NCBI GenBank assembly: GCA_016194905.1 | Contig: JACQAP010000008.1 | Span: 310,001-374,000, forward strand | Reading direction: 5' to 3' | DNA: 64,000 nucleotides | Source: Betaproteobacteria bacterium | Lineage (GTDB): Bacteria > Pseudomonadota > Gammaproteobacteria > Burkholderiales > JACQAP01 | In this document: positions 19,814 to 28,592 of the stretch, one piece after another | Numbering within the stretch: the stretch's first letter is position 1 | Layout: every line of letters starts with the position of its first letter | Program-made: the position numbers and the translations under genes | Notes under the pieces: generated by a model | Seen by the model: only the letters and a program-made list of their open reading frames with translations | Told to the model about the DNA's origin: nothing | The model's database searches: none

Positions 19814-20810
19814 CGCAGGTCCTCCGTTGCCTGTTTCCGAGCGCTTGGTCGATCGTGAAGGCCGGACCTGACACGATTCGGCGGAAATAGGAAGAATGCG
19901 CCGGCGATCCCTCCGGCCAGTCGGCCAGAAAATTTCTCAACCACAGGGCGTGGTCGTAGTCGAGCCTCAGCGCATCGATGAATGCGCCGTCGATGCGGCT
20001 GCCGTAGAGCGTCCGTCCAGCCGGTGCCGGCGTGAGACCAATACGGGTGATGACGCCGTATTGCGCACCGGAAAAATTGGGCATGCCGGCCGCTCCATTG
20101 TTTATCACCGCTGCCGTCCCACCGGGAAGATCGAATTCGTGTAATGCCGGAAGACAGGTATGGCTGCAGGCGAAGACGCGCACGTTTGCGCGCCGGAACC
20201 AGTCGCCGAATTTCGAATGGTTGCGCTCGTCGGCAAGCGCGTCGTGGGCGAATCCCCAGCCGGCGAGCGACTCCGCGTCGCCGTGCACGACGCCAACGCT
20301 GATGCCGCCGACTTCCACCGTCATTTGCATTGGCAGTTGCAGCAGCCGTTCTGCGATGTCGGGAACATCCCGCGCCGTGCGCCGCAACCGTTCGATGATC
20401 CGATTGGAAAATTCGACTTCCGCGTCGGCGACGTCATCGGGGTAGGCGCAGCCGCAGCCGGCACCGGCATCGTCGCCGGCGATTTCGGTCTCGACGTTGC
20501 CGCGCAACGCAAGGTGTTCGAGCACGGTCTCGTTGATCTGCCGGAATCCGCCGGGGTCGACATTGAACCAGTTGAAATCGCCGTTGAACACGAACTGCGG
20601 CGACATGGACTCGCGGCTCGCAAGTGCCCGCAAGGCCGAGAGCGCCGGAAGGTTGCCGTACAGGCCGCCGATCACGTACAGGGTATCCGCGTGGATTACA
20701 GGCGCGCGGTCGAGCGCTTCCGGCGCATAGCGGTAGTGCAGCGGGCAACTGCGTCCCGGCGACAGGGTGCTCGCGGAGCGCGCCCCGGATTGGATATCAG
20801 CCGGATTCAT
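19806..20810 (-). CDS. Metallophosphoesterase family protein
   Basis: A 334-residue calcineurin-like phosphoesterase. Metal-site motifs are present in degenerate form: GGLYGNLPAL near residue 48, FNGDFNWF near 74, LRGNVE near 105, VVHGD near 173 and CSHTCLP near 212. The first motif lacks the usual D-x-H at its start (VIGGLYGN instead of a D-H-G-N type), so some ligands may differ. Start ATG overlaps the symporter stop (ATGA). A role in dephosphorylating a phospho-sugar or phosphoglycerol intermediate is a reasonable guess from context. Confidence 0.8.
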   Translation of the reverse strand: MNPADIQSGARSASTLSPGRSCPLHYRYAPEALDRAPVIHADTLYVIGGLYGNLPALSALRALASRESMSPQFVFNGDFNWFNVDPGGFRQINETVLEHLALRGNVETEIAGDDAGAGCGCAYPDDVADAEVEFSNRIIERLRRTARDVPDIAERLLQLPMQMTVEVGGISVGVVHGDAESLAGWGFAHDALADERNHSKFGDWFRRANVRVFACSHTCLPALHEFDLPGGTAAVINNGAAGMPNFSGAQYGVITRIGLTPAPAGRTLYGSRIDGAFIDALRLDYDHALWLRNFLADWPEGSPAHSSYFRRIVSGPAFTIDQALGNRQRRTCGD

Positions 20811-22198
20811 CCGGGGATGGCTGCGCGTTTACGCAGCCACAACGGCAGCAGGAAGCCGGCGAAACACAGGATCAGGCCGTAGAGATTGGTTCCCAGCAGC
20901 AGCGCGTACTTGCCGCCGCCGATGGCCCAGGAATTGGGTATCCAGCCCAGCGTAAACAGCACGCCGAGCACGATCCCGGTCCAGAACGACAGGTGAAAGG
21001 AAAGCGGCGAATAGCGGGTGAAGCCAGCCAGCAGGAACACCGGCGCGAGGCCCATGACCATGGTGCCGCTGACGGTCGTGGCCTTGAGGATGTCGGTGCC
21101 GGCGATCATGGGCAGGTTGCCGATGACCGCGAACACGACCATGGTCCATGCGCCGATGCGGACCACGTTCGCACCGGGCATGCGTCCGCGCAACATCGGT
21201 AGTTCCTGCGCCACCAGCTTGGACAGCGATGCGAACGTGGAATCCACGGTCGATCCGCCGGCAACGATCATCACCACGGTCATGACGAAAGTGGCGGCGA
21301 TACCGAAGCCCTGGGCGACCGCCGCCGGCACGTTGTCGGTGTGCGGCAGACCTTCGAGGCGCGCATGCACGCCGACCAGGCTGAAGGCGAGGATGCAGAG
21401 GAAGCCGATCGTGCCGGACCAGATGAAAGCCTTGAGCATCGGCTTTTCTTGCGTGATGAAGCCACGATCGGTGAGCACCGGGTCATGGAACGGATAGGAA
21501 AGCACTTGCAGGAGTGCGACCAGCAGCAGATCCACGCCCGCGTTCATGCGAAAGTCCCCATTCGAGAGCAAGGCGGACGGGCCGTGGCTGGGCAGCACGT
21601 AGAACAGGACGATGCCGAGAAACAGTATGAATACTGCGGATTGCAGCACGTCGGTGATGATCGAACTGCGCAATCCGCCCTTGACGGCGTAAAGCAGGGT
21701 GACCGCGGTAAACAGCAACGCGGAGCCGATGAACGCCGCGCTTCCCGGCGGCCCGAAGTAGCCGCCGACCACGGCGGTGTTGCTCCAGACTTCGTTGTAC
21801 AGGCGGATCAGAATTGCGAGCGTAAAGGCGATGGCGGCTGCGCGGCCATACTTGCCGACCAGAAAGGCGACCAGTCCGGTGGCACCGTGGTGTGTGCGCA
21901 GGCGGTAGATGACCCATCCGGCGAGCGGGATCGACAACCAGTAGGCGGCATAGGCCAGTCCGCCCACCACGCCGTACGCCGCGCCGAGGTTGGCCGCATT
22001 GGTGACCGACTTGGCGAATATCCAACTGATAAAAATGCTCGCGGTGAGCATCCACTGGGACGCGGCGCGCCCAGCGTTGTCGGTGCCGCGGAAAAAACTG
22101 GTGATGCCGACAGCGGTCGGTGTCATGGCGTACATGACTCCACCGTAAAGCAGCAGCACACCCCAGAAATAAATGCCGAAGTTCGCGTCGAGCGTCAT
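20807..22198 (-). CDS. Sodium:solute symporter family transporter
   Basis: A 463-residue membrane protein with about 13 hydrophobic segments. SSS-family features include WMLTASIFISWIFAKSV near residue 48, the RLYNEVWSNTAVVGGYFG segment near 137, and GGSTVDSTFASLSKLVA near 315, which carries the small-residue sodium-site pattern. It follows arsS by 24 bp and is coupled to the phosphoesterase by ATGA. The solute is unknown; the neighbourhood suggests an organoarsenical, a precursor or a pathway product. Confidence 0.85.
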   Translation of the reverse strand: MTLDANFGIYFWGVLLLYGGVMYAMTPTAVGITSFFRGTDNAGRAASQWMLTASIFISWIFAKSVTNAANLGAAYGVVGGLAYAAYWLSIPLAGWVIYRLRTHHGATGLVAFLVGKYGRAAAIAFTLAILIRLYNEVWSNTAVVGGYFGPPGSAAFIGSALLFTAVTLLYAVKGGLRSSIITDVLQSAVFILFLGIVLFYVLPSHGPSALLSNGDFRMNAGVDLLLVALLQVLSYPFHDPVLTDRGFITQEKPMLKAFIWSGTIGFLCILAFSLVGVHARLEGLPHTDNVPAAVAQGFGIAATFVMTVVMIVAGGSTVDSTFASLSKLVAQELPMLRGRMPGANVVRIGAWTMVVFAVIGNLPMIAGTDILKATTVSGTMVMGLAPVFLLAGFTRYSPLSFHLSFWTGIVLGVLFTLGWIPNSWAIGGGKYALLLGTNLYGLILCFAGFLLPLWLRKRAAIPG

Positions 22199-22222
22199 GA
22201 ACCTGGTCCCCGAATGCGTGAT

Positions 22223-23188
22223 TTATGAGTTCAGCGCGCCGCCGCAGGAGGAGCCCTGTCCCGCGGTGCAGCCGAAGCAATGGTCGCGCACGACGATCGG
22301 ATTGCCTTCGAGGTCCTTGCCGATGAGATCGGCGAGATGGACGCGCGGCTTGCCCGCCACGTGCAGGGGCAGGCCGAGCATCTGGTTGAAGTCGCAGTCG
22401 TAAACATAGCCTTTCCAGTCCACGGAAAGCAGGGAGCGGCACATGACGGCGTCGAGGTTTTCTGCCTGGTAGGCGTCCTTCAGCAGCCGCATATAGCCGT
22501 TGAACTGGCCCTTGGATATCAGCGTGCTGCCGAAGCGCTGGATCGGCATGTTGGTCAGCGTAAAAAGCCGGTTGAATTCGATCCCATAGCCGCCGCCCAG
22601 ATGGCGGCGGTATTCGATTTCCAGCTTCGCCTGCGAAGGTGGCAGCGACGGCCCCTGCGGGTTGTACACGAGGTCGAGCGTCATGCCGGTTTCCGGCTTG
22701 CCGTAGCCCAGGGCATTGAGGCGCCGCAAGGCGCGGATGCTGATTTCGAACACGCCGTCACCGCGCTGGCGGTCGACATTGTCTTCGAGATAACACGGCA
22801 TCGAAGCCACCACCTTGACCTCGTTCGAAGCGAGAAACCGGGCGAGATCCTCGAAGCCGGGTTCCTCGAGGATGGTCAGGTTGCAGCGGTCGATGACCTC
22901 GATCCCGAGCCGGCGGGCCTCCGTTACCAGAGTGCGGAAGTGCGGATTGAGTTCGGGTGCGCCGCCGGTGATGTCGAGCGTGCACGTGACGGAGCCGCTC
23001 AGGAAGCGGATCACGGTGTCCACGGTTTCCAGATCCATCATTTCGGTGCGCTTGGGGCCGGCATTCACGTGGCAATGCACGCAGCTCTGGTTGCATTTGT
23101 AACCGAGGTTGACCTGAAGCGTCTCCAGCCGCCTGCGATCAATGGCCGGAAATTGGAACTCGTTCATCAGGGGCAGCGTTGCGTGCAT
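22223..23188 (-). CDS. arsS: Arsenosugar biosynthesis radical SAM protein ArsS
   Basis: A 321-residue radical SAM enzyme of the ArsS family (TIGR04167), which in characterised cases joins the 5'-deoxyadenosyl group to dimethylarsenite in arsenosugar formation. The CxxxCxxC iron-sulfur motif is C32-NQS-C36-VH-C39, followed by TGGAPELNPHF. The family's Cys-rich C-terminus is intact (HCFGCTAGQGSSCGG near 302-316). Some relatives carry selenocysteine here; this one uses cysteines only and ends in TAA. ATG 23188 has GAGAGGA about 10 nt upstream. It is the first gene of the nine-gene operon running to 13607. No arsM lies in the window. Confidence 0.92.
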   Translation of the reverse strand: MHATLPLMNEFQFPAIDRRRLETLQVNLGYKCNQSCVHCHVNAGPKRTEMMDLETVDTVIRFLSGSVTCTLDITGGAPELNPHFRTLVTEARRLGIEVIDRCNLTILEEPGFEDLARFLASNEVKVVASMPCYLEDNVDRQRGDGVFEISIRALRRLNALGYGKPETGMTLDLVYNPQGPSLPPSQAKLEIEYRRHLGGGYGIEFNRLFTLTNMPIQRFGSTLISKGQFNGYMRLLKDAYQAENLDAVMCRSLLSVDWKGYVYDCDFNQMLGLPLHVAGKPRVHLADLIGKDLEGNPIVVRDHCFGCTAGQGSSCGGALNS

Positions 23189-23203
23189 GTCGGCAGGGTC
23201 CTC

Positions 23204-23222
23204 TCTTAAATATCCATTAAGA
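23204..23222. promoter_or_regulatory. Inverted repeat TCTTAA-N7-TTAAGA upstream of arsS
   Basis: Perfect 6-bp half-sites with a 7-bp AT-rich spacer lie 15 bp upstream of the arsS start, where a repressor would block transcription. The overall shape is that of a dimeric operator. No regulator gene is adjacent, so the assignment is by position only. Confidence 0.35.
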
Positions 23223-23660
23223 TCTATTCTTTTTGCTTCTGATCGGCGGGCAGCGGGCTCGGCCTGTATTCTGGCAGGCCCGGGCTGATTTTTATACGGA
23301 AAATTCCCTCTTTCGGATGCAATGGCAGGTTGCCGGCGGGGGCACTGGAACATGCATGCGCGCTGCAGCGTGGACGCCTCCATGAATTCCCCATCCGATT
23401 GGCGCAGCGTCCTCCGGACCATGCCACTGCACGAGCGTGTTGCGAGCAACGCACAAGGCCTCAAAGCTTAACCTGCATGAATTGAAAGGTGTATTCCCCG
23501 CAATCACGTCGGTTTTCTTGCTTTGCGGAACGATGCGATGATCGACCGCTCAAATCAGCGACAGACCGGCCCGCAAATCTTGCTAGGATAGTCCACCGCA
23601 CTCTTCGTGCCGCTGCGTCAAACGCGGCGGCACGCTGTTTCCGACCGAACGAGGTGATCA
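23223..23660. other. Intergenic region between divergent arsS and greB-like genes
   Basis: About 440 bp with no gene I can support; the minus-strand frames that stay open do not resemble proteins. It must contain the two divergent promoters. A TAGGAT hexamer near 23587 could be a -10 for the elongation factor but lacks a good -35. Confidence 0.35.
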
Positions 23661-24170
23661 ATGAGCCGTGCCTTCGTCAAGGAAGACAACGAGGCCCTCA
23701 CAGGCGAGGAGTTGCCGGAACGTCCGGTCAGTTCCGGGCCGAACTATGTGACCCAGGCCGGTTTCGAAGGTCTGCGCGCGCGAGTCGACCAGCTTCACGC
23801 CGAACACGCGCAGTTGAAGCGCGCCGCGGAGGACTTCGACCGTCCCAGGCTGACCCAGATCGACCGCGACCTGCGCTACTACCAGGCGAAACTGGAGTCT
23901 GCGATCCCCGTCGACCTTGCGGCACAGCCGCGCGATGAAGTGCGTTTCGGTGCCAGTGTGAAAGCCGAAGACGAAAATGGCGCCACGCATACTTTCACCA
24001 TCGTCGGAGAAGACGAGGCCGACGTCGTTCACGGCAAAGTCAGCTGGCAGTCGCCGCTCGCAACGGCGCTGACGGGTGCCAAAGTCGGCGATACGGTGAC
24101 CTGGGACCGGCCGGCTGGCGAAACCACGCTGGAAGTGCTCGACATCAGGTATCCAGATCGGAGGGAGTAG
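23661..24170 (+). CDS. GreA/GreB family transcription elongation factor
   Basis: A 169-residue RNA-polymerase-cleavage factor-like protein. It begins MSRAFVKE, as GreB-type proteins do, has a shortened coiled-coil segment (about residues 34-75) and a C-terminal FKBP-like domain (VRFGASVKAEDENG, WQSPLATALTGAKVGDTVTW). The coiled-coil tip keeps acidic residues (AEDFDRP), needed for transcript cleavage in the family. The ribosome site GAGGTGATCA sits directly before the ATG. It lies divergent from the arsS operon. Confidence 0.85.
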   Translation: MSRAFVKEDNEALTGEELPERPVSSGPNYVTQAGFEGLRARVDQLHAEHAQLKRAAEDFDRPRLTQIDRDLRYYQAKLESAIPVDLAAQPRDEVRFGASVKAEDENGATHTFTIVGEDEADVVHGKVSWQSPLATALTGAKVGDTVTWDRPAGETTLEVLDIRYPDRRE

Positions 24171-24237
24171 CGTCTGCGTTTTTTCGATCCGCCGAGCCGG
24201 GGCGGGACCGAGTCGGCGTGGAACAAAGGAGAAAAGC

Positions 24238-25557
24238 ATGAGTGAGTTTTCCCGTCGGGACGCCCTCAAGGTGATCGGTGCGACCGCGATTTCGACTGCC
24301 ACCGGGAGTCTGCTGAGCTCACCATCCGCGCAGGCTGCCGATCTAAGCTACAAACCTGAAGCAGGAGCGGAATTGCGCGTGTTGCGCTGGAAGCGCTTCG
24401 TGCAGGGCGACGAGGATCAGTGGGCGGCCAATACCCAGAAATTCACGCAACTGACCGGCGTGACTGTGCGAGTGGACGCCGAGAATTTCGAAGACATCCG
24501 TCCCAAGGCGGCGGTGGCCGCCAACATCGGCAGCGGGCCGGACATCGTGATCGGCTGGTACGACGATCCGCACCAGTACGCCGACAAGCTCCTCGATCTT
24601 TCGGAACTTGCGGCCTACCTCGACGGCAAATACGGCGGCTGGTACGACGTCGCCAAACGCTTCTGCATGCGCGACGGCAAGTGGATCGCCATCGGCCTGG
24701 GTTTCCTCGGCGGCTGCCTGGTCTATCGCGAAAGTGCGGTCAGGGCTGCCGGTTACGAGAAGGTACCCAATACCACCGACGGTTTCCTGAAGTTGTGCCA
24801 AGCCCTGAAGGCGAAGGGAACTCCGGTTGGCTTTGCGCTGGGCAATGCGGTCGGCGATGCCAACGCCTGGACCCACTGGGCGCTGTGGGCCCACGGCGGA
24901 AAGATGGTGAACGAAAACAATCGCGTCGTCATCAACTCGAAGGAAACGGCTGCCGCGCTGGAGTATGCGGTGGCGCTGTACCAGACCTTCATTCCCGGAA
25001 CGCTTTCATGGCTCGATCCGAACAACAACAAGGCCTTCCTGTCCGGCGACATCAGCCTGACGCTGAACGGGGTGTCGATCTATTACGCGGTGAAGACGTC
25101 GAAAGAACCCGGCGTGCAAAAGCTCCTTGCCGACATCCAACACGTGAACATGCCGATCGGACCGGTCGGCCATGCCGCCGAGCTCAATCCGTTCAGCCCG
25201 ATGTTCGTCTTCAAATATACGAAGTATCCGAATGCGGCGAAGGAGTACCTGCGTTTCATGATGGAACGCAGCCAGTACGAGGCCTGGCAGTCGGCCTCGC
25301 TCGGTTATGTCCAGCAGCCGCTCAAGGCCTACGCCGATACGCCGGTGTGGAAGAGCGATCCGAAACTGTTGCCGTTCCGCAATGTGCCGGGACTGACGCG
25401 CGACAACGGTTACGCGGGCAAGCTCGGTTCCGCATCGGCGGGTACGATGGCCGACTACATCGTGGTCAACATGTTCGCGCAGGCGGCATCCGGTGCTTCC
25501 AGCATAAAATCCGCAATGGAACAGGCGGAGAGCCGCGCGAAGCGCTACTACCGTTAA
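24238..25557 (+). CDS. Tat-exported extracellular solute-binding protein (ABC, family 1)
   Basis: A 439-residue periplasmic binding protein. The N-terminus carries a twin-arginine signal (SRRDALKVIG, then a hydrophobic stretch ending in AQA near residue 34). The mature part has the sugar-binding pattern: VLRWKRFVQGDEDQW, SGPDIVIGWYDDPHQY, GGCLVYRESAVRAAG and NAAKEYLRFMM. No permease or ATPase gene is near, so it is an orphan or works with a transporter encoded elsewhere. A good AAAGGAG-type site precedes the ATG. Confidence 0.88.
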   Translation: MSEFSRRDALKVIGATAISTATGSLLSSPSAQAADLSYKPEAGAELRVLRWKRFVQGDEDQWAANTQKFTQLTGVTVRVDAENFEDIRPKAAVAANIGSGPDIVIGWYDDPHQYADKLLDLSELAAYLDGKYGGWYDVAKRFCMRDGKWIAIGLGFLGGCLVYRESAVRAAGYEKVPNTTDGFLKLCQALKAKGTPVGFALGNAVGDANAWTHWALWAHGGKMVNENNRVVINSKETAAALEYAVALYQTFIPGTLSWLDPNNNKAFLSGDISLTLNGVSIYYAVKTSKEPGVQKLLADIQHVNMPIGPVGHAAELNPFSPMFVFKYTKYPNAAKEYLRFMMERSQYEAWQSASLGYVQQPLKAYADTPVWKSDPKLLPFRNVPGLTRDNGYAGKLGSASAGTMADYIVVNMFAQAASGASSIKSAMEQAESRAKRYYR

Positions 25558-25656
25558 ACTGAATAACAAGAAGCCGCAGCGCATTCAGCACGAAGGATTC
25601 GTGTTAACCGAGTTTGAAGGATTCCTGTCGTGGGCTGAAGGGAGAGCCGGAGAAAC

Positions 25657-27336
25657 ATGCACGATCTGGTCATAGAAAACGCAACGATTTACGACGGCCT
25701 GGGCAGTGCGCCGCGACGCGGCAGCGTGGCGATCAAAGGCGATCGCATCGCCGAAGTCGGCGAGGTGAAAGGCGAAGCGCGCGAGCGCATCGACGCCGGC
25801 GGCCTGGCATTGATGCCGGGCATCATCGATACGCATACCCACTACGACGCGCAGATCACCTGGGACCCGTTTGCCAGCCCGTCTCCCGCGCTCGGCGTCA
25901 CCACCGTGATCATGGGCAACTGCGGTTTTACCATCGCCCCTTGCCGTCCGGCGGACCGCGACCTGGTCATGCGCAATCTCACGCACGTCGAGGGCATGTC
26001 GCTCGATGCGCTGCGCACCGGCACCGACTGGGACTTCGAATCCTTCCCGCAATACCTCGACATGCTGGAGCGCAAAGGCGTCGGTCCGAATGCGGCGGTA
26101 TTCGTCGGCCATTCGTCGGTGCGTACCTGGGTAATGCGCGACAGCGCGACGAAACGGTCCGCAACCGACGACGAAATAGCGCAGATGCGCGGCATCGTCA
26201 AAGAGGCCATGCAGGCGGGCGCGGTGGGATTTTCCACGACGCGTTCCGGCCAGCACAACGGCGAAGCCGGCGTGCCGATGCCGTCGCGCCTGGCCGACGA
26301 AAAGGAATTGATGTCCTTGTCGACCGCGCTCAAGGACGCCGGGCGCGGCGTGCTGATGATGACCAAGGATTCCAGAGCGACCACTATGACCTCGATCGAG
26401 GCCATTGCGCGCGAGTCCGAACGTCCCTACATCGTGGCGGCGCTCCTGCACAGCAACGAAACCCCCGAGGCGACGTTCGAAGACCTGGAAGCGATCGGAC
26501 AGGCGCGCCGTCGCGGCGGCAGACTCTACGGCGCGGTGAGCCCGTGCCCGCTGAATTTCGAATTCACCATGCACGAGCCTTACGTATTCGAAGGTCTTGC
26601 ATCGTGGCGGCCGGTCATGGAAGCCAAGGAGGCGGATGTGCCGTGCATTCTCGCCAGCAGGGAATTGCGCGACAACGTGAAGAAGGAACTGGCGGTGCGC
26701 GCACGGCGCATGTTCAACGGCCACTGGCACCAGATGTATGTGGCGCAGACGGCGAAGCCGGAAAACCGCCACATGGAGAGCCGATCCGTGCAGGAACTCG
26801 CCGGAGAAGCCGGCAAGCATCCGTTCGACTTCGCGCTCGACCTCGCACTCGAAGAAAACCTCGACACGATGTTCACCGCCACGCTGCTCAATTCCGACGA
26901 CGACGCGGTCGGCCGCATGATGCTGGATCCGAACAGCCTGATCTCGCTGTCCGACGCTGGCGCCCATCTGACTTTCCTGTGCGATGCCGGCTTCGGCCTG
27001 CACCTGCTGGGCTACTGGGTGCGCGAGCGCAAGCTCATGCCGTTGCAGGAAGCGATACGCAAGATCACTTCCGAGCCGACGCAGATCTTTGGCATCAAGG
27101 AACGCGGTTCGATCAAGACGGGCATGCATGCCGACCTGTTCCTGTTCGATCCGCGGACGGTTGGACGCAAACGCGCGGAGCGCGTGTTCGACCTTCCCGC
27201 CGGTGCTTCGCGCCTCACCACGCCGGCCACCGGCGTGCACGGCGTCTGGATCAATGGCAGGAAAATCGCTGACGCGCAGGGCATTCGCGCCGACGCGCCG
27301 AAGGCTGGCAAAGTGCTTCGCGACTTCGCCTCGTAA
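25657..27336 (+). CDS. D-aminoacylase / N-acyl-D-amino-acid deacylase family amidohydrolase
   Basis: A 559-residue metal-dependent amidohydrolase. It has the N-terminal beta-sandwich strand VIENATIYDGLG, metal ligands in PGIIDTHTHYDAQ near residue 63, GNCGFTIAP near 90, GHSSVR near 148, a substrate region near 300, the metal Asp in SLSDAGAHLTF near 435 and a C-terminal sandwich strand (GVWINGRKI). This arrangement fits the D-aminoacylase branch that hydrolyses N-acyl-D-amino acids; the acyl group is not predictable. A remnant of a second copy's 3' end lies at 34264. Confidence 0.86.
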   Translation: MHDLVIENATIYDGLGSAPRRGSVAIKGDRIAEVGEVKGEARERIDAGGLALMPGIIDTHTHYDAQITWDPFASPSPALGVTTVIMGNCGFTIAPCRPADRDLVMRNLTHVEGMSLDALRTGTDWDFESFPQYLDMLERKGVGPNAAVFVGHSSVRTWVMRDSATKRSATDDEIAQMRGIVKEAMQAGAVGFSTTRSGQHNGEAGVPMPSRLADEKELMSLSTALKDAGRGVLMMTKDSRATTMTSIEAIARESERPYIVAALLHSNETPEATFEDLEAIGQARRRGGRLYGAVSPCPLNFEFTMHEPYVFEGLASWRPVMEAKEADVPCILASRELRDNVKKELAVRARRMFNGHWHQMYVAQTAKPENRHMESRSVQELAGEAGKHPFDFALDLALEENLDTMFTATLLNSDDDAVGRMMLDPNSLISLSDAGAHLTFLCDAGFGLHLLGYWVRERKLMPLQEAIRKITSEPTQIFGIKERGSIKTGMHADLFLFDPRTVGRKRAERVFDLPAGASRLTTPATGVHGVWINGRKIADAQGIRADAPKAGKVLRDFAS

Positions 27337-27355
27337 ATTTTCACCGCTTAACCCT

Positions 27356-27400
27356 TCACCGCAAAGGCGCAAAGGCGCAAAGGGAACGCAGAGAAGAACT
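27356..27400. repeat. Single arm of the 9-bp-unit repeat family (CGCAAAGG type)
   Basis: Units accgcaaag / gcgcaaag / gcgcaaaggg directly follow the amidohydrolase gene. The unit type is the same as in the palindrome at 41621. No second arm is visible. The rest of the 430-bp gap to 27767 holds the hairpin cluster below and no convincing gene. Confidence 0.6.
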
Positions 27401-27651
27401 CTGAATTTTGTGTCGAGGGGTTCGTGATGGTGTTCGAAGGGACGCAACAGCGAAAAGCAGCGTACCCAATCGACATAAGGCGGGTCGGCGCAGATACTAC
27501 GGCAATTGGCATCCAGCCGATCGCCCGGACGGTCCGCAAGCTTCGGGGGGGTTCCGGAAGGAACGGGAATCGATTCAGGGCGGCTGGCATAGACTCCGGG
27601 GATCGCGAAATGAACAACATCGGTGACTTGAATTACTCCTTATTTTTTATG

Positions 27652-27687
27652 CACCTTCCAGGTGTCTTTTTAGGCACCTCGGAGGTG
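27652..27687. repeat. Alternating CACCT/AGGTG arms, mutually exclusive hairpins
   Basis: Four arms follow each other: CACCT (27652), AGGTGTC (27660), GGCACCT (27673), AGGTG (27683). Arms 1-2 and 3-4 can pair as short hairpins with 3-nt loops, or arms 2-3 can form a longer hairpin with a T-rich loop. It lies about 80 bp upstream of the first gene of the cassette cluster. Confidence 0.5.
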
Positions 27688-27767
27688 TCGACTTCTAGTT
27701 CGGCGTACAGGAGGGAGAAGGCCACTGACAGCCAACGGTTTTGAAAGGCGCGAAGGGCCGGAGCCTA

Positions 27768-28478
27768 ATGGGGTGCCGCCGCTGGGCCTGGTCGGCTCTG
27801 CTGCGCTGTTTCGGGGCGGGCGCTCTGCTGCTGTTCCTGACAACGCGGGTAGCCGTCCCGGCGTTCGTCTCCGCTACCGGAGCGGAGACTGTCCTGATGT
27901 GGTTCTTGGCCGCAAGCATCGTCCTTTTTGGCCCTGTCCTCCTCGCCGCTGCCCTGCTGTTGCATCGAGAACGGGGTCCAGGAAGGCAGGGTTCGTTGGG
28001 GGCGCGGCTGTGGCTTCGCCCGATGAATGGCGGCGACTGGCTCTGGGCTGTCGGAGGGCTGGCTGCCATCGGCGTGCTGACCGGCGGCATCGGCGCCGTG
28101 CTCCGGATGCTGCAAGAGGAGAAGAATCTGCATCCTTCGTTCATGGTGTTCGAGCCGCTCGGTTCCGGCCGGTACTGGATTCTCGGCGCGTGGCTCCCGT
28201 TTTTTGTGCTGAACATCGTTGGGGAAGAGTTCGTCTGGCGGGGTGTCGCGCTGCCGCGGCAAGAGGTTGCCTTCGGGGGGCGGGCTTGGCTGGTCAACGG
28301 AATCCTGTGGTTGCTGTTCCACGCCGCCTTCCCCTGGCAGGTCCTGTTTACCCTGGTGCCGATCACGTTGATCCTGCCCTACGTTGTCCAGCGGCGGCGC
28401 AGCACATTGGCCGGGCTCGTTATCCACACCGGGTTCGGAGCGATGGGCTTCCTGGTCCTAGCATTCGGGCTCGCCTGA
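27768..28478 (+). CDS. CPBP family intramembrane glutamic endopeptidase
   Basis: A 236-residue polytopic membrane protein. The family's active-site motifs are complete: GEEFVWRG (EExxxR) near residue 150, LLFHAAFPW (FxxxH) near 182, and HTGFG near 222. Members process prenylated proteins, bacteriocins or toxins and are often accessory genes. ATG 27768 is chosen; a TTG at 27741 would add nine residues. It is followed 13 bp later by an attC-like site and is the first gene of the cassette cluster. Confidence 0.85.
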   Translation: MGCRRWAWSALLRCFGAGALLLFLTTRVAVPAFVSATGAETVLMWFLAASIVLFGPVLLAAALLLHRERGPGRQGSLGARLWLRPMNGGDWLWAVGGLAAIGVLTGGIGAVLRMLQEEKNLHPSFMVFEPLGSGRYWILGAWLPFFVLNIVGEEFVWRGVALPRQEVAFGGRAWLVNGILWLLFHAAFPWQVLFTLVPITLILPYVVQRRRSTLAGLVIHTGFGAMGFLVLAFGLA

Positions 28479-28491
28479 GAGTCCTCATAGC

Positions 28492-28587
28492 GCCGAACCA
28501 GGCGCTGCAGCAGACGGCGGGGCATGATTCGTTTCTGGGACCCACTGCTCACCGGTGCCCCGCTGCTGCTGAGCTTTATCGTTAGGA
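28492..28587 (+). repeat. attC-like recombination site A
   Basis: Outer boxes GCCGAAC (28492, one mismatch to RYYYAAC) and GTTAGGA (28581). Between them, arms near 28503-28522 (GCTGCAGCAGACGGCGGGG) and 28555-28576 (CCCCGCTGCTGCTGAGC) are complementary with bulges, as in integron attC hairpins. The caggcgctgcagc start is common in chromosomal attC sites. Confidence 0.75.
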
Positions 28588-28592
28588 GCCAC

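Noticed and set aside
22223-22300. Selenocysteine in ArsS
   Set aside because: The Cys-rich C-terminus has Cys codons throughout and the gene ends in TAA; no in-frame TGA is available for recoding.
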